Of a stretch of DNA of 64,000 nucleotides, positions 8,732 through 16,499 are shown one piece after another. The notes beneath the pieces were generated by a model that did no database searches, was not told the origin of the DNA, and worked only from the letters and a program-made list of their open reading frames with translations. The first letter of the stretch is position 1. Each line of letters starts with the position of its first letter. Source of the DNA: Hydrogenophilales bacterium (GTDB lineage Bacteria > Pseudomonadota > Gammaproteobacteria > Burkholderiales > Thiobacillaceae). The DNA lies in assembly GCA_016703155.1 (NCBI GenBank), contig JADJCP010000006.1, positions 231,191 through 295,190 of the forward strand, read 5' to 3'. The translations under genes and the position numbers were made by a program.

Positions 8732-9676
8732 ATGTCGATTCCATGGATCATCGCTCTCTGTGTCGGCTTGGCGACATTTGGTGCCGGCTGGCTGATCTAT
8801 GGGTATCACATACAGGTCTCAAGCCAAATGAGGCGGCAACGCCAGTTTAAACGTCTTGAGAAGCTCACCTATGGCAGCGATAGCGGGATTTCCGAGGCCG
8901 ATCGACTTCTGGAAAAACCCTGGTTTGAACGTCTGGCACTGCTGTTATCGGGACGGCTGCAAGGCAATAGCTTGTTGGAACAGGACAGCGAGGAACGGCG
9001 GCTACTCGCCCGCGCCGGTTACCGTGGCGTCCAGGCCTTGGTGACCTTTCAGTCTTTCCGGCTCTTTTTCGTGGTCGTCGTGTTGTTGATTTTCGCAAGC
9101 TATGCGCTCGTGCTGGCAGCACCACTTTCCTGGCTAAAGGTTGCCTTGGCGGTCGGGTTCGCTTATCTGGCACCAAGAATGGTACTAAGACACCTTGGTC
9201 AGCGGCGAATCCGGCGGATAGCCAACGAACTGCCACTGTTTATCGATTATCTTCGCATGATGCATGGCTCTGGAGTGAGCATCGAGCAGTCCATGTCACT
9301 GTTCGCCGAGGAGACACGAGTCGGCTTGCCAGTCCTGGCCAGCGAATTCAACGTGGTCCGCTTGGCCATCAAGTCTGGGCGTTCACGGTCGGACGCCCTA
9401 CAACAAATGGCTGGGCAAATTGATTTGGCAGATCTCAGCGAATTAATTTCCTTGATCAACGACACTGATCGTTATGGGGCAGGTTTGCAGGAGCCCCTGA
9501 AACTGTTTTCCATTCGCCTCGCCGAAAGGCGACGCCTGGATATGCAGGAATATATCGGGAAACTGGCTACAAAAATGGTCGTGGTCATGGTTCTCTTCCT
9601 ACTGCCAGCGTTGATCATGATCACCGCTGGTCCAGGTTTCGTCGCCGTCTTCAGAGCGCTAAGTGAAATAACGTGA
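8732..9676 (+). CDS. tadC: Tad inner-membrane platform protein TadC
   Basis: Second type II secretion F-domain protein (314 aa). It starts MSIPWIIALCVGLATFGAGW with an N-terminal helix, then two central helices, the F domain beginning ELPLFIDYLRMMHGSGVSIEQ (about residue 170) and a C-terminal helix (VVVMVLFLLPALIMITAG). The ATG at 8732 is chosen since the longer frame from 8615 would run over 100 bases into tadB. GTGA overlap couples it to tadD. Confidence 0.93.
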   Translation: MSIPWIIALCVGLATFGAGWLIYGYHIQVSSQMRRQRQFKRLEKLTYGSDSGISEADRLLEKPWFERLALLLSGRLQGNSLLEQDSEERRLLARAGYRGVQALVTFQSFRLFFVVVVLLIFASYALVLAAPLSWLKVALAVGFAYLAPRMVLRHLGQRRIRRIANELPLFIDYLRMMHGSGVSIEQSMSLFAEETRVGLPVLASEFNVVRLAIKSGRSRSDALQQMAGQIDLADLSELISLINDTDRYGAGLQEPLKLFSIRLAERRRLDMQEYIGKLATKMVVVMVLFLLPALIMITAGPGFVAVFRALSEIT

Positions 9677-10419
9677 CCACCTCAATCCAGACTGCTACAC
9701 GGTCATCCTCGCGATTCGTCGTTTTGCTCATGCTCGCCTGGGTCAATTCGAGCCAGGCAGAGAGCCCTTTGATTCGGCAAATACCGGAAGCCACGCAATC
9801 CGATGAGCTATCTGCCCAGCGCCAGGACATGGAAAGTGACCCTGAACTGTATCTACGATTGATTGGCCAGATGCAGGAGAAAAATCTTTATTTCGCCTCG
9901 CTGGCGCATCTTGATGCCTTCGATCGGCGCTGGCCGGCAAACCCGCGCTCCACCTTGTTGCGCGCGGAGGCTTTGCGTGAGACCACTTATCTTGACCAGG
10001 CCGGTGTCTTGTATGAAAGCTTGCTGCTAGGTCCGCTGGCGGCAGCGGCCCACCATGGCCTGGGAATCATCGCATCGAACAAAGGCGAGGTGTCCGGCGC
10101 CTTGCAGGCATTAACCCGCGCCAACCGGTTGGATCCGACCAATGCCGCAGTGCTGAACGACCTTGGTTACATCCAGCTCGTCCTGCGACAGTGGAGTGAG
10201 GCGGGTTTCAACCTGCATAAAGCCACGGAGCTCGATCCGAAAAATTCCCGAGCAGGCGCGAACCTGGCCCTGTATTACCTGCTCGCCAATCAGCCGATGC
10301 GTGCGGAAGGAACAATGAATTGGTATCGCTTGACGGATCGGCATCGAAAAGAAATATTTGATAAAGCTGCTGCGCTCGCAACACAATTGCCACTTAAGTC
10401 GGGTGGCGTGCAAAAATGA
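9673..10419 (+). CDS. tadD: TadD-like tetratricopeptide repeat protein
   Basis: A 248-residue exported protein with a signal-peptide-like N terminus (VVLLMLAWVNSSQAES) and several tetratricopeptide repeats, clearest at about residues 125-200 (AAHHGLGIIASNKGEVSGAL, LNDLGYIQLVLRQWSEA, GANLALYYLLANQPMRAE). TadD proteins are periplasmic or outer-membrane lipoproteins that help assemble or stabilise the secretin. No lipobox cysteine is seen here, so it may be periplasmic. The GTG start overlaps the tadC stop. Confidence 0.88.
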   Translation: MTTSIQTATRSSSRFVVLLMLAWVNSSQAESPLIRQIPEATQSDELSAQRQDMESDPELYLRLIGQMQEKNLYFASLAHLDAFDRRWPANPRSTLLRAEALRETTYLDQAGVLYESLLLGPLAAAAHHGLGIIASNKGEVSGALQALTRANRLDPTNAAVLNDLGYIQLVLRQWSEAGFNLHKATELDPKNSRAGANLALYYLLANQPMRAEGTMNWYRLTDRHRKEIFDKAAALATQLPLKSGGVQK

Positions 10420-10471
10420 AACACATCTTGTGGTCTACCATGACGAACGGTAATTCTTGAAGCGACCCTGA

Positions 10472-11092
10472 ATGATGAAAAGCGCCACCACACAAGAAGT
10501 CTATTGCACGACCCGTGAAGCCGCTCAGATGCTGGGGGTTTCCTTGCGCACCGTACAGTTATGGGTGGAAAGCGGAGTGCTCAGTGCTTGGAAGACGGAT
10601 GGTGGGCACCGTCGCCTGCCCATGAGCGCGGTCAACGAACTTGTCCAGAAACGCATGGGAAAAAATCAATCTGGCGCGCCCGCCGCCGGTTTGTTCAATA
10701 TCCTGGTTTTGGAAGACGACGAGGATATGGTCAGGCTTTATCAGATGACGATGTCAGCTTGGCAAATACCCATCCATGTCACCTTTGTTTCCAGTGTTTA
10801 TGAAGCGCTGATCGTGATCGGGCGAGGTGAGCCTGATCTGTTGATTACGGATCTGAAAATGCCGGGTGTCGACGGTTTCGAGATCATCAATCTGCTCCGT
10901 AACGACGAGGTTTTGCACAATCTGGACATTGTCGTCGTCACCGCCCTGAACCAGGCGGAAATCGAGGAACGCGGAAGTTTGCCGGCGGATATTACTGTCT
11001 TCACCAAGCCCGTGTCGTTCGATCAGTTGCAAGGCTATATCAAAGCCTGCCTCACCCACAGAAAGAGCATGGAGAGAAAAAATGGCGACTAA
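10472..11092 (+). CDS. Excisionase/MerR-type HTH fused to a response-regulator receiver
   Basis: A 206-residue regulator with unusual domain order: a winged-helix DNA-binding domain of the excisionase/MerR type at residues 8-60 (TTREAAQMLGVSLRTVQLW, then WKTDGGHRR), a linker, and a C-terminal CheY-like receiver from about residue 75 (ILVLEDDEDM). The phospho-acceptor is in LLITDLKMPG, the switch Thr in VVVTALN and the Lys in FTKPVSFDQL. Most response regulators have the receiver first. Its position inside the Tad locus, overlapping the next gene by 11 bases, suggests that it regulates pilus expression. The partner kinase is not adjacent. Confidence 0.9.
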   Translation: MMKSATTQEVYCTTREAAQMLGVSLRTVQLWVESGVLSAWKTDGGHRRLPMSAVNELVQKRMGKNQSGAPAAGLFNILVLEDDEDMVRLYQMTMSAWQIPIHVTFVSSVYEALIVIGRGEPDLLITDLKMPGVDGFEIINLLRNDEVLHNLDIVVVTALNQAEIEERGSLPADITVFTKPVSFDQLQGYIKACLTHRKSMERKNGD

Positions 11093-11369
11093 AGCGTATG
11101 GGCCGATAGCTTGTTGCGCCGTGTGTACATTGTTCTTGGCCTATTCCGTCATTGCCGACGATGCTGGACCGAAACCCATGGTAATCGGCAGCGCCACGGA
11201 GGCCATCCTAACGCTGCAACGCGAAGGTACACTTGCCGGCACGTTACAGCCCATCAGCGGTGAGGTAGCGGCGCGTTCCTACCAGCGCTATCTGGGCAGT
11301 TTCGCCAAACCGATTCCCGAGTTCAACGAAACGGCAGGGCTGGTCAGCAAGCCGGAGACCAGCAAATAG
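11082..11369 (+). CDS. DUF3613-type small exported protein of the Tad locus
   Basis: A 95-residue protein with an N-terminal signal segment (about residues 8-26) and the core IGSATEAILTLQREGTLAG...GEVAARSYQRYLGSF that I recognise as DUF3613, a family found in Tad-type pilus loci of beta- and gammaproteobacteria. Function is not established. It overlaps the upstream regulator and is followed after 25 bases by tadG, so it belongs to the operon. Confidence 0.75.
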   Translation: MATKAYGPIACCAVCTLFLAYSVIADDAGPKPMVIGSATEAILTLQREGTLAGTLQPISGEVAARSYQRYLGSFAKPIPEFNETAGLVSKPETSK

Positions 11370-11394
11370 CCCTAAGTACATTTATTGACAGGAG

Positions 11395-13047
11395 ATGCGT
11401 CGATTGCCCAAGCACTCCAGCGTAATCGCGATATCCGGTCAAACCGGGGCCATCAGCATCATGGCTGCCGCAGGCTTGGTGGCCGTGTTGGCAGCAGCCT
11501 TGCTGGTGGTGGATTTGGGCAGTCTTTTCTACACCAAGCGCCATCTTCAATCCGTCGCCGACACGACGGCCTTGTCCGCAGTCAACAACCTCAATTCAGC
11601 CAATGCAATAGCCCTCAACACGGCGAGTCTTAATGCCTTTCAAGTTCCCGGAGAGCATGGCAATACCTTGCAGGCGATCACGGGTCGATATGACTCACTG
11701 ACCCGCAGCTTTGCCTCCGGGGCGGCCTTGACAGAACATAACGCCGTTCAGGTGAATGTAAGCAGCCAGCAGCCCTATTTTTTCATGCTTGGCAGTCGCG
11801 AGGTGACAGCTACCGCCACGGCTACTCGCGAGGATATTGCCGGACTTTCAGTTGGATCGGGTTTGCTCAATATCAACACCCAGCACTCGGCCTTGCTGAA
11901 TGGCATTCTGGGCCAACTGCTGAATACTTCGCTGAATCTGAGCGCGGCCTTTTACCAAGGCTTGGCGAACGCCAGTATCCGTCTGATCGACCTGGTCAGA
12001 GCCGATGCTTCGGTTGGAACCGTGCAGGAACTGCTCGAAACGGAGATCGGTGTTGGAGACTTGCTCGACCTTACGGCAACCGCGCTCAGCCGCAGTGATA
12101 TTGCCGCCGTGGACGCCCGCATCATTCAATCACTGCGCCTGTTGGCACTGGATATTCCCGGTGATTTGACGCTCCGGCTCGGCGATCTTATCGATACTTC
12201 CCTGGCACCAGGTGATGCCGCGGCGACTGCGGAAATCAACGTACTGCAACTGATTACGTTATCGGCACAGGTTGCTAAGCGCGACCACTTCCTGAATGTC
12301 CCGGTGTTGGGACTTGATTTACCAGGTTTGGTGACCCTCAACTTGGCGCTTTCGCTTATCGAGACGCCGAGCCTCGCCATCGGTCCACCGGGCCAGGATG
12401 CCCAAGGCAACTGGCGTACCCGGGCACATACCGCGCAGCTTAGGCTGAAACTCGATCTAGTCGTGGGGGAACTGCTTGGTGGTTTGCTGAGGGTTCCCCT
12501 CTATCTAGAGACTGCCGCTGGAGATGCCTGGCTAAAAAGTATTGACTGCCGCTCACCACGCGAAAACAGTGTGGTCACCATCGGAGCGAACTCCAGCGCT
12601 GTGCGAGCCTATGTCGGCAACGTCAACCCGGAGGCCATGACTGATCGTACGGCCACGGCGACCGTAACCGAGGCGACCATACTAAACGTGCTCGGCTTGG
12701 TGAAGGTAAATGCCCGGGCGGAAGCGAATCTACCGGGTGGCGGAGGCGATCTGGAGTTCACCGGCCCGTTTAATGGCCAAAATAGCCAGACGATTTCCGG
12801 TCTTGCGACGGCTGGCTTGATCAGCGGTCTGAGTGATTCGAAACGGCTGAATTTGGATGTCGAGCTGCTTGGAATTGGTCTTGGTTTGGACGAAGTGCTA
12901 AGCCCCTTATTGAATCTACTTACACCCGTGTTTCAGGCGCTTGATGGCCTGCTCGCGCCGGTACTGTCCATCCTGGGCATCCAGCTCGGCTATGCCGACA
13001 TCACCGCCTTCCACCTGACATGCGGCGCGCCTCGGTTAGTGCGTTGA
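11395..13047 (+). CDS. tadG: TadG-like pilus assembly protein
   Basis: A 550-residue protein with a cytoplasmic basic tip, one membrane helix at about 22-44 and the TadG/TadE start pattern (QTGAISIMAAAGLVAVL then DLGSLFYTKRHLQSVADTTAL). The large periplasmic part is rich in leucine, alanine and asparagine and has no recognisable von Willebrand domain. AGGAG immediately upstream of 11395 supports the start. It is the last gene of the Tad operon, which ends before an IS remnant. Confidence 0.87.
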   Translation: MRRLPKHSSVIAISGQTGAISIMAAAGLVAVLAAALLVVDLGSLFYTKRHLQSVADTTALSAVNNLNSANAIALNTASLNAFQVPGEHGNTLQAITGRYDSLTRSFASGAALTEHNAVQVNVSSQQPYFFMLGSREVTATATATREDIAGLSVGSGLLNINTQHSALLNGILGQLLNTSLNLSAAFYQGLANASIRLIDLVRADASVGTVQELLETEIGVGDLLDLTATALSRSDIAAVDARIIQSLRLLALDIPGDLTLRLGDLIDTSLAPGDAAATAEINVLQLITLSAQVAKRDHFLNVPVLGLDLPGLVTLNLALSLIETPSLAIGPPGQDAQGNWRTRAHTAQLRLKLDLVVGELLGGLLRVPLYLETAAGDAWLKSIDCRSPRENSVVTIGANSSAVRAYVGNVNPEAMTDRTATATVTEATILNVLGLVKVNARAEANLPGGGGDLEFTGPFNGQNSQTISGLATAGLISGLSDSKRLNLDVELLGIGLGLDEVLSPLLNLLTPVFQALDGLLAPVLSILGIQLGYADITAFHLTCGAPRLVR

Positions 13048-13170
13048 TCGAGTGGCCAGGGCGGGTGGCCGTGGAAAATTCTACGTCCCACGTCAGCTCC
13101 CGCCTTTGTCGGCAACAATCCTCATGCAAAATGAGGAGTCCATTTACGGATATTTTATATAGTTGCCGCT

Positions 13171-13374
13171 GGCAGCGCGAACAAGCGGACCAATCGAGAT
13201 AACCCCTCGACTCGCAGTCGGGTGGAACACATTTTACATATGATGAAGCGGCAGTTTGGCTATGCCAAGGTCTGCTACCGTGGGCTGGCGAAGAATACTG
13301 CTTGCGCAATGGCCGTTATCGCGTTGAAAGATACCCTCATCGCGAGAGCGGTTTCACGGTGGCACTTGCCATAG
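13171..13374 (+). pseudogene. IS5-family transposase C-terminal remnant
   Basis: The plus-strand frame ending at 13374 reads ...ANKRTNRD...SRVEHILHMMKRQFGYAKVCYRGLAKNTA..., which matches the C-terminal end of IS5-type DDE transposases (the RVEH motif holding the last catalytic Glu, then MKRQFG and YRGLAKN). Only about 65 codons remain and an in-frame stop lies upstream at 13132, so this is a relic. It separates the Tad operon from the dioxygenase/radical SAM genes. Confidence 0.8.
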
Positions 13375-13455
13375 GTCAATGACCGCGAAGATTTACACGA
13401 ATAGCGTCCGGATGTTTTTTCCATCCGTCACACACTCTTCGCACCGAGCCCACCT

Positions 13456-14388
13456 ATGATTCAACCCGATACGCAATTCCATCCCGCCCCCAGCCCCTTC
13501 AACCCCGACGACGAGTCGCTGTACCCGCGCTGGCGAGACGCGAAACTCAAGGACTATCCCACAAGCCTGGGCGATCTGGTGGTGGAGATTAACGACCCCC
13601 GTGCGCTCACCGAGGCGGAGCATGCCGCACTGCTGGCGCGTTGCCGCAAGGCCAACATGGCCTTGTATGCCGGCAAAACAGGCGCCGATCCCGATCCGGA
13701 GATTCCGCTGTCCCTCGCCCGCCGCTTCGGTCTTCAGGACATCAACAAGAACTGGCTCGCCGACGAGACCGGCCTGACTTCGCTCACGGTCAGGGAGGAG
13801 GGGATCCGCCAGCACTACATCCCCTATACCAACCGCGTCATCCACTGGCATACCGACGGTTACTACAACACCGCCGACACGCAGATCCACGGCCTCAACC
13901 TGCACGTCGTGCAACAGGCCGCCAGCGGTGGCGAGAACGCCCTGATGGACCACGAGGTCGCCTACATCCTGTTGCGCGAAAAGAATCCCGACTACATCCG
14001 CGCCCTCATGGCGCCCAGGGTGATGACCATTCCGGCGCGCATCGACGAGGGCGGCACGGTCGGACGCCGGGAGGAGCCCGGTCCGGTGTTCGCCATCACC
14101 CCCGCCGGCAACCTGCACATGCGCTACACCCTGCGCGCCCACAATGTCTTCTGGACCGACGACCCGGTCGCCGTCGAAGCGCTCGCCTATCTGCGCGCCA
14201 TCCTCGAAAGCGATTCGCCCTATGTCTACCGGGGCCGTCTGGAATCCGGCATGGGCCTGGTGAGCAACAACGTGCTGCACGACCGCGCCGCCTTCACCGA
14301 CGACGCCACGCACAAGCGTCATTACTACCGTGCACGCTATTTCGACCGCTTGGCGGGCACCGATGTGGCCGAGGTGTATGCGCTGTAA
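13456..14388 (+). CDS. TauD/TfdA-like non-haem iron dioxygenase
   Basis: A 310-residue protein of the Fe(II)/2-oxoglutarate-dependent TauD/TfdA superfamily. The metal-binding facial triad is visible: H132 and D134 in IHWHTDGYY and a distal His at about 275 in NNVLHDR; the 2-oxoglutarate-binding Arg would be R292 or R294 in HYYRARYFDRL. The region between (MDHEVAYILL, RYTLRAHNVFW) fits the jelly-roll fold. It opens a group with a radical SAM enzyme, a glutamine amidotransferase and a molybdoenzyme, all on the plus strand. The substrate is unknown; taurine is not implied. Confidence 0.88.
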   Translation: MIQPDTQFHPAPSPFNPDDESLYPRWRDAKLKDYPTSLGDLVVEINDPRALTEAEHAALLARCRKANMALYAGKTGADPDPEIPLSLARRFGLQDINKNWLADETGLTSLTVREEGIRQHYIPYTNRVIHWHTDGYYNTADTQIHGLNLHVVQQAASGGENALMDHEVAYILLREKNPDYIRALMAPRVMTIPARIDEGGTVGRREEPGPVFAITPAGNLHMRYTLRAHNVFWTDDPVAVEALAYLRAILESDSPYVYRGRLESGMGLVSNNVLHDRAAFTDDATHKRHYYRARYFDRLAGTDVAEVYAL

Positions 14389-14548
14389 CACCCGCGTCGC
14401 GCGGCCACCCGTGCCGGAGACGGCCACCGGCTGGCCGCGCTTCGGCCCCATGGCCCCGCCCAAGACCGCCCCGCCCTAGAACGTCCGCTGAACTCATTGG
14501 ACCCCGGCGCCCAGCCGGGTTGGATTGTTCCATTTCAGACGGACCGTC

Positions 14549-15730
14549 ATGACCCACCCTACCCTGGATTTCCACCCCTCCACCCAGCCGACCGCCCCCG
14601 TATCCGATCCGGACCCCATCGTCGGCGGCCGGGTCGAGCTGCAACTCCTCACCACCCTGAAGTGCAACCTCAAGTGCACCTACTGCTCCCTGGGCGTGGG
14701 CGACATGCTCGGTTCCCAGACCGAGCTCAAGTACGACATCGAGCAACTCGCGGCCTTCGTGGACAAGCACCTGAAGGGCAAGGAGGTATACGTCACCTTC
14801 TACGGCGGCGAGCCCACCCTGAACCGCGCCATGATGGAATCCGTGATGCGCCGCTTCCCGGAATTCCGCTTCCAGCTCCAGACCAACGGCACCCTGCTGG
14901 ACGACCTGCCGGACTGGATGCTGGCGCGGCTCTCCAACATCCTGGTGTCCATCGACGGCGGCGAGGAAACCACCGATGGCTACCGGGGCCGGGGCATCTG
15001 GCGCCAGGTGATCCGCAACCTGGACACGGTGCACCACAAGGTAGGCGGCACCATCACCGCCCGCGTCACCTGGGGCAACCCGGACACCACCTTCGAGGAA
15101 CTGGACGAGTTGGCCACCTCCCTGGAAGCCATCGACTACCTGTACTGGCAGTTCGTGGCCGACGAGATGTACGCCGGCGACTCGGTGGAAAAGCGCAAGG
15201 CGGTGCTGGCGAAGCTGATCGACCGGTTCTTCGCCGCCACCGACACGCTCTACCCGCTGATCCCGGTGATGGGCATGGTTCGGAACAAGGTTCTGCCCAA
15301 CCGCGGCCAGGAACTGTATACCGGGCTCACCCAGTGCCGGGTGTCCAGCCACCTCATCAACGTCATGCCCAACGGCGAGATCTACCCCTGCCCGGACATG
15401 ATGTATGCCCACCACATGAAGATGGGCGAGATCCAGGGCAACTGGCTGAAGAAGAGCCCTCTGCAACCGACGCCCGACATGCCTTGCGAGGGGTGCGAAG
15501 CCTTCTCTTGGTGCCGCCGCAACTGCATGAAAAATTTGTATCTCGGCTACGTGAAGAACGACCTGCGCTACCGCGCCGGCGTGGTGGAGCCGATCTGCGA
15601 GCTGATCCGCTTCATGGGACGGGAGATCGACCGCCACGACCCCCGCGCCTGGTTCGCGAGCCTCAGCGTGCCGGTGCGCCGCCGCCTGGTGGACAATGAG
15701 GTGTACGAGTACGTCGAGATCATGCCCTGA
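14549..15730 (+). CDS. Radical SAM/SPASM-domain enzyme
   Basis: A 393-residue radical SAM protein. The CX3CX2C cluster motif is C39-C43-C46 in LKCNLKCTYCSLG, followed by VTFYGGEPTLN (GGE motif). The C-terminal part (about 270-350) is a SPASM domain for auxiliary Fe-S clusters: MPNGEIYPCPDMM, then CEGCEAFSWCRRNCMKN. Such enzymes usually modify a peptide or activate a partner. No short precursor-peptide gene is obvious nearby. The ATG at 14549 is preferred over a TTG at 14525. It precedes the amidotransferase gene by 30 bases. Confidence 0.9.
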   Translation: MTHPTLDFHPSTQPTAPVSDPDPIVGGRVELQLLTTLKCNLKCTYCSLGVGDMLGSQTELKYDIEQLAAFVDKHLKGKEVYVTFYGGEPTLNRAMMESVMRRFPEFRFQLQTNGTLLDDLPDWMLARLSNILVSIDGGEETTDGYRGRGIWRQVIRNLDTVHHKVGGTITARVTWGNPDTTFEELDELATSLEAIDYLYWQFVADEMYAGDSVEKRKAVLAKLIDRFFAATDTLYPLIPVMGMVRNKVLPNRGQELYTGLTQCRVSSHLINVMPNGEIYPCPDMMYAHHMKMGEIQGNWLKKSPLQPTPDMPCEGCEAFSWCRRNCMKNLYLGYVKNDLRYRAGVVEPICELIRFMGREIDRHDPRAWFASLSVPVRRRLVDNEVYEYVEIMP

Positions 15731-15760
15731 TGGGCGGCCTGAACCTATTGGGAGAACGAT

Positions 15761-16468
15761 ATGCCTACCCCCACCCGCCGCGTCTCGGCCATCCGCCATC
15801 TGGCCTTCGAGGACCTGGGCCTGTTGGGCAGCACCCTGGCCGCGCGCGGCTGGACCATCACCTATCACGAAGCCGGCCTGGATGACTTGGCCACGCCTTT
15901 GCGCGACGCCGACCTAGTGGTGATGCTGGGCGGCCCCATCGGCGTTTACGAAGCCGACCGCTACCCGTTTCTGAACGACGAGCTCGCGGCCTTGAGGGAA
16001 CGTCTGGCCAAGCACCGCCCCACCCTGGGCATCTGCCTCGGCGCTCAGCTCATGGCCGCAGCCCTGGGGGCGCGGGTTTACCCCGGCGGACGCAAGGAAC
16101 TCGGCTGGGGCGAGGTGAAGCTGACCGAGGCCGGCCACGCCTCGCCTCTCGCGCATCTGGCCGGCCGGCCGGTGCTGCACTGGCACGGCGACACCTTCGA
16201 CCTGCCGACCGGCGCCACGCGGCTCGCCAGTACCGACGTCTACGAAAATCAGGCCTTCGCGGTGGGTACGCATGCCCTGGCCCTGCAATTCCACGTCGAG
16301 GCGGATTACCGGCGCATCGAGCAATGGCTGATCGGCCACACGGGGGAACTCTCCGCCGCCGGTATCGACATCCCGTCCTTGCGCGCCCAGAGCCGGGAAA
16401 TCGGCCCTGGGCTCGACGCGGCGGCGCCGGCGCTGCTCGACGACTGGCTGGCGCGGCTGACCGGGTGA
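15761..16468 (+). CDS. Class I glutamine amidotransferase-like protein
   Basis: A 235-residue triad glutamine amidotransferase resembling GuaA-type domains that act alone. The nucleophile elbow is GICLGAQL (C92), and the His/Glu pair is in QFHVEADY (H178, E180). GGPIGVYE near residue 58 forms the oxyanion strand region. The ribosome binding site GGGAGAACG precedes the ATG. Its place between a radical SAM enzyme and a molybdoenzyme suggests a shared pathway in which glutamine-derived ammonia or a glutamyl amide is handled, but the substrate is not predictable. Confidence 0.88.
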   Translation: MPTPTRRVSAIRHLAFEDLGLLGSTLAARGWTITYHEAGLDDLATPLRDADLVVMLGGPIGVYEADRYPFLNDELAALRERLAKHRPTLGICLGAQLMAAALGARVYPGGRKELGWGEVKLTEAGHASPLAHLAGRPVLHWHGDTFDLPTGATRLASTDVYENQAFAVGTHALALQFHVEADYRRIEQWLIGHTGELSAAGIDIPSLRAQSREIGPGLDAAAPALLDDWLARLTG

Positions 16469-16499
16469 GCCGCGCCGCTCGCCATCCGCCGAAGTCGCC

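Noticed and set aside
14294..15868. Long minus-strand frame opposite the radical SAM gene
   Set aside because: Low-complexity His/Val/Gly-rich translation typical of a shadow frame; the plus strand has clear cluster motifs.
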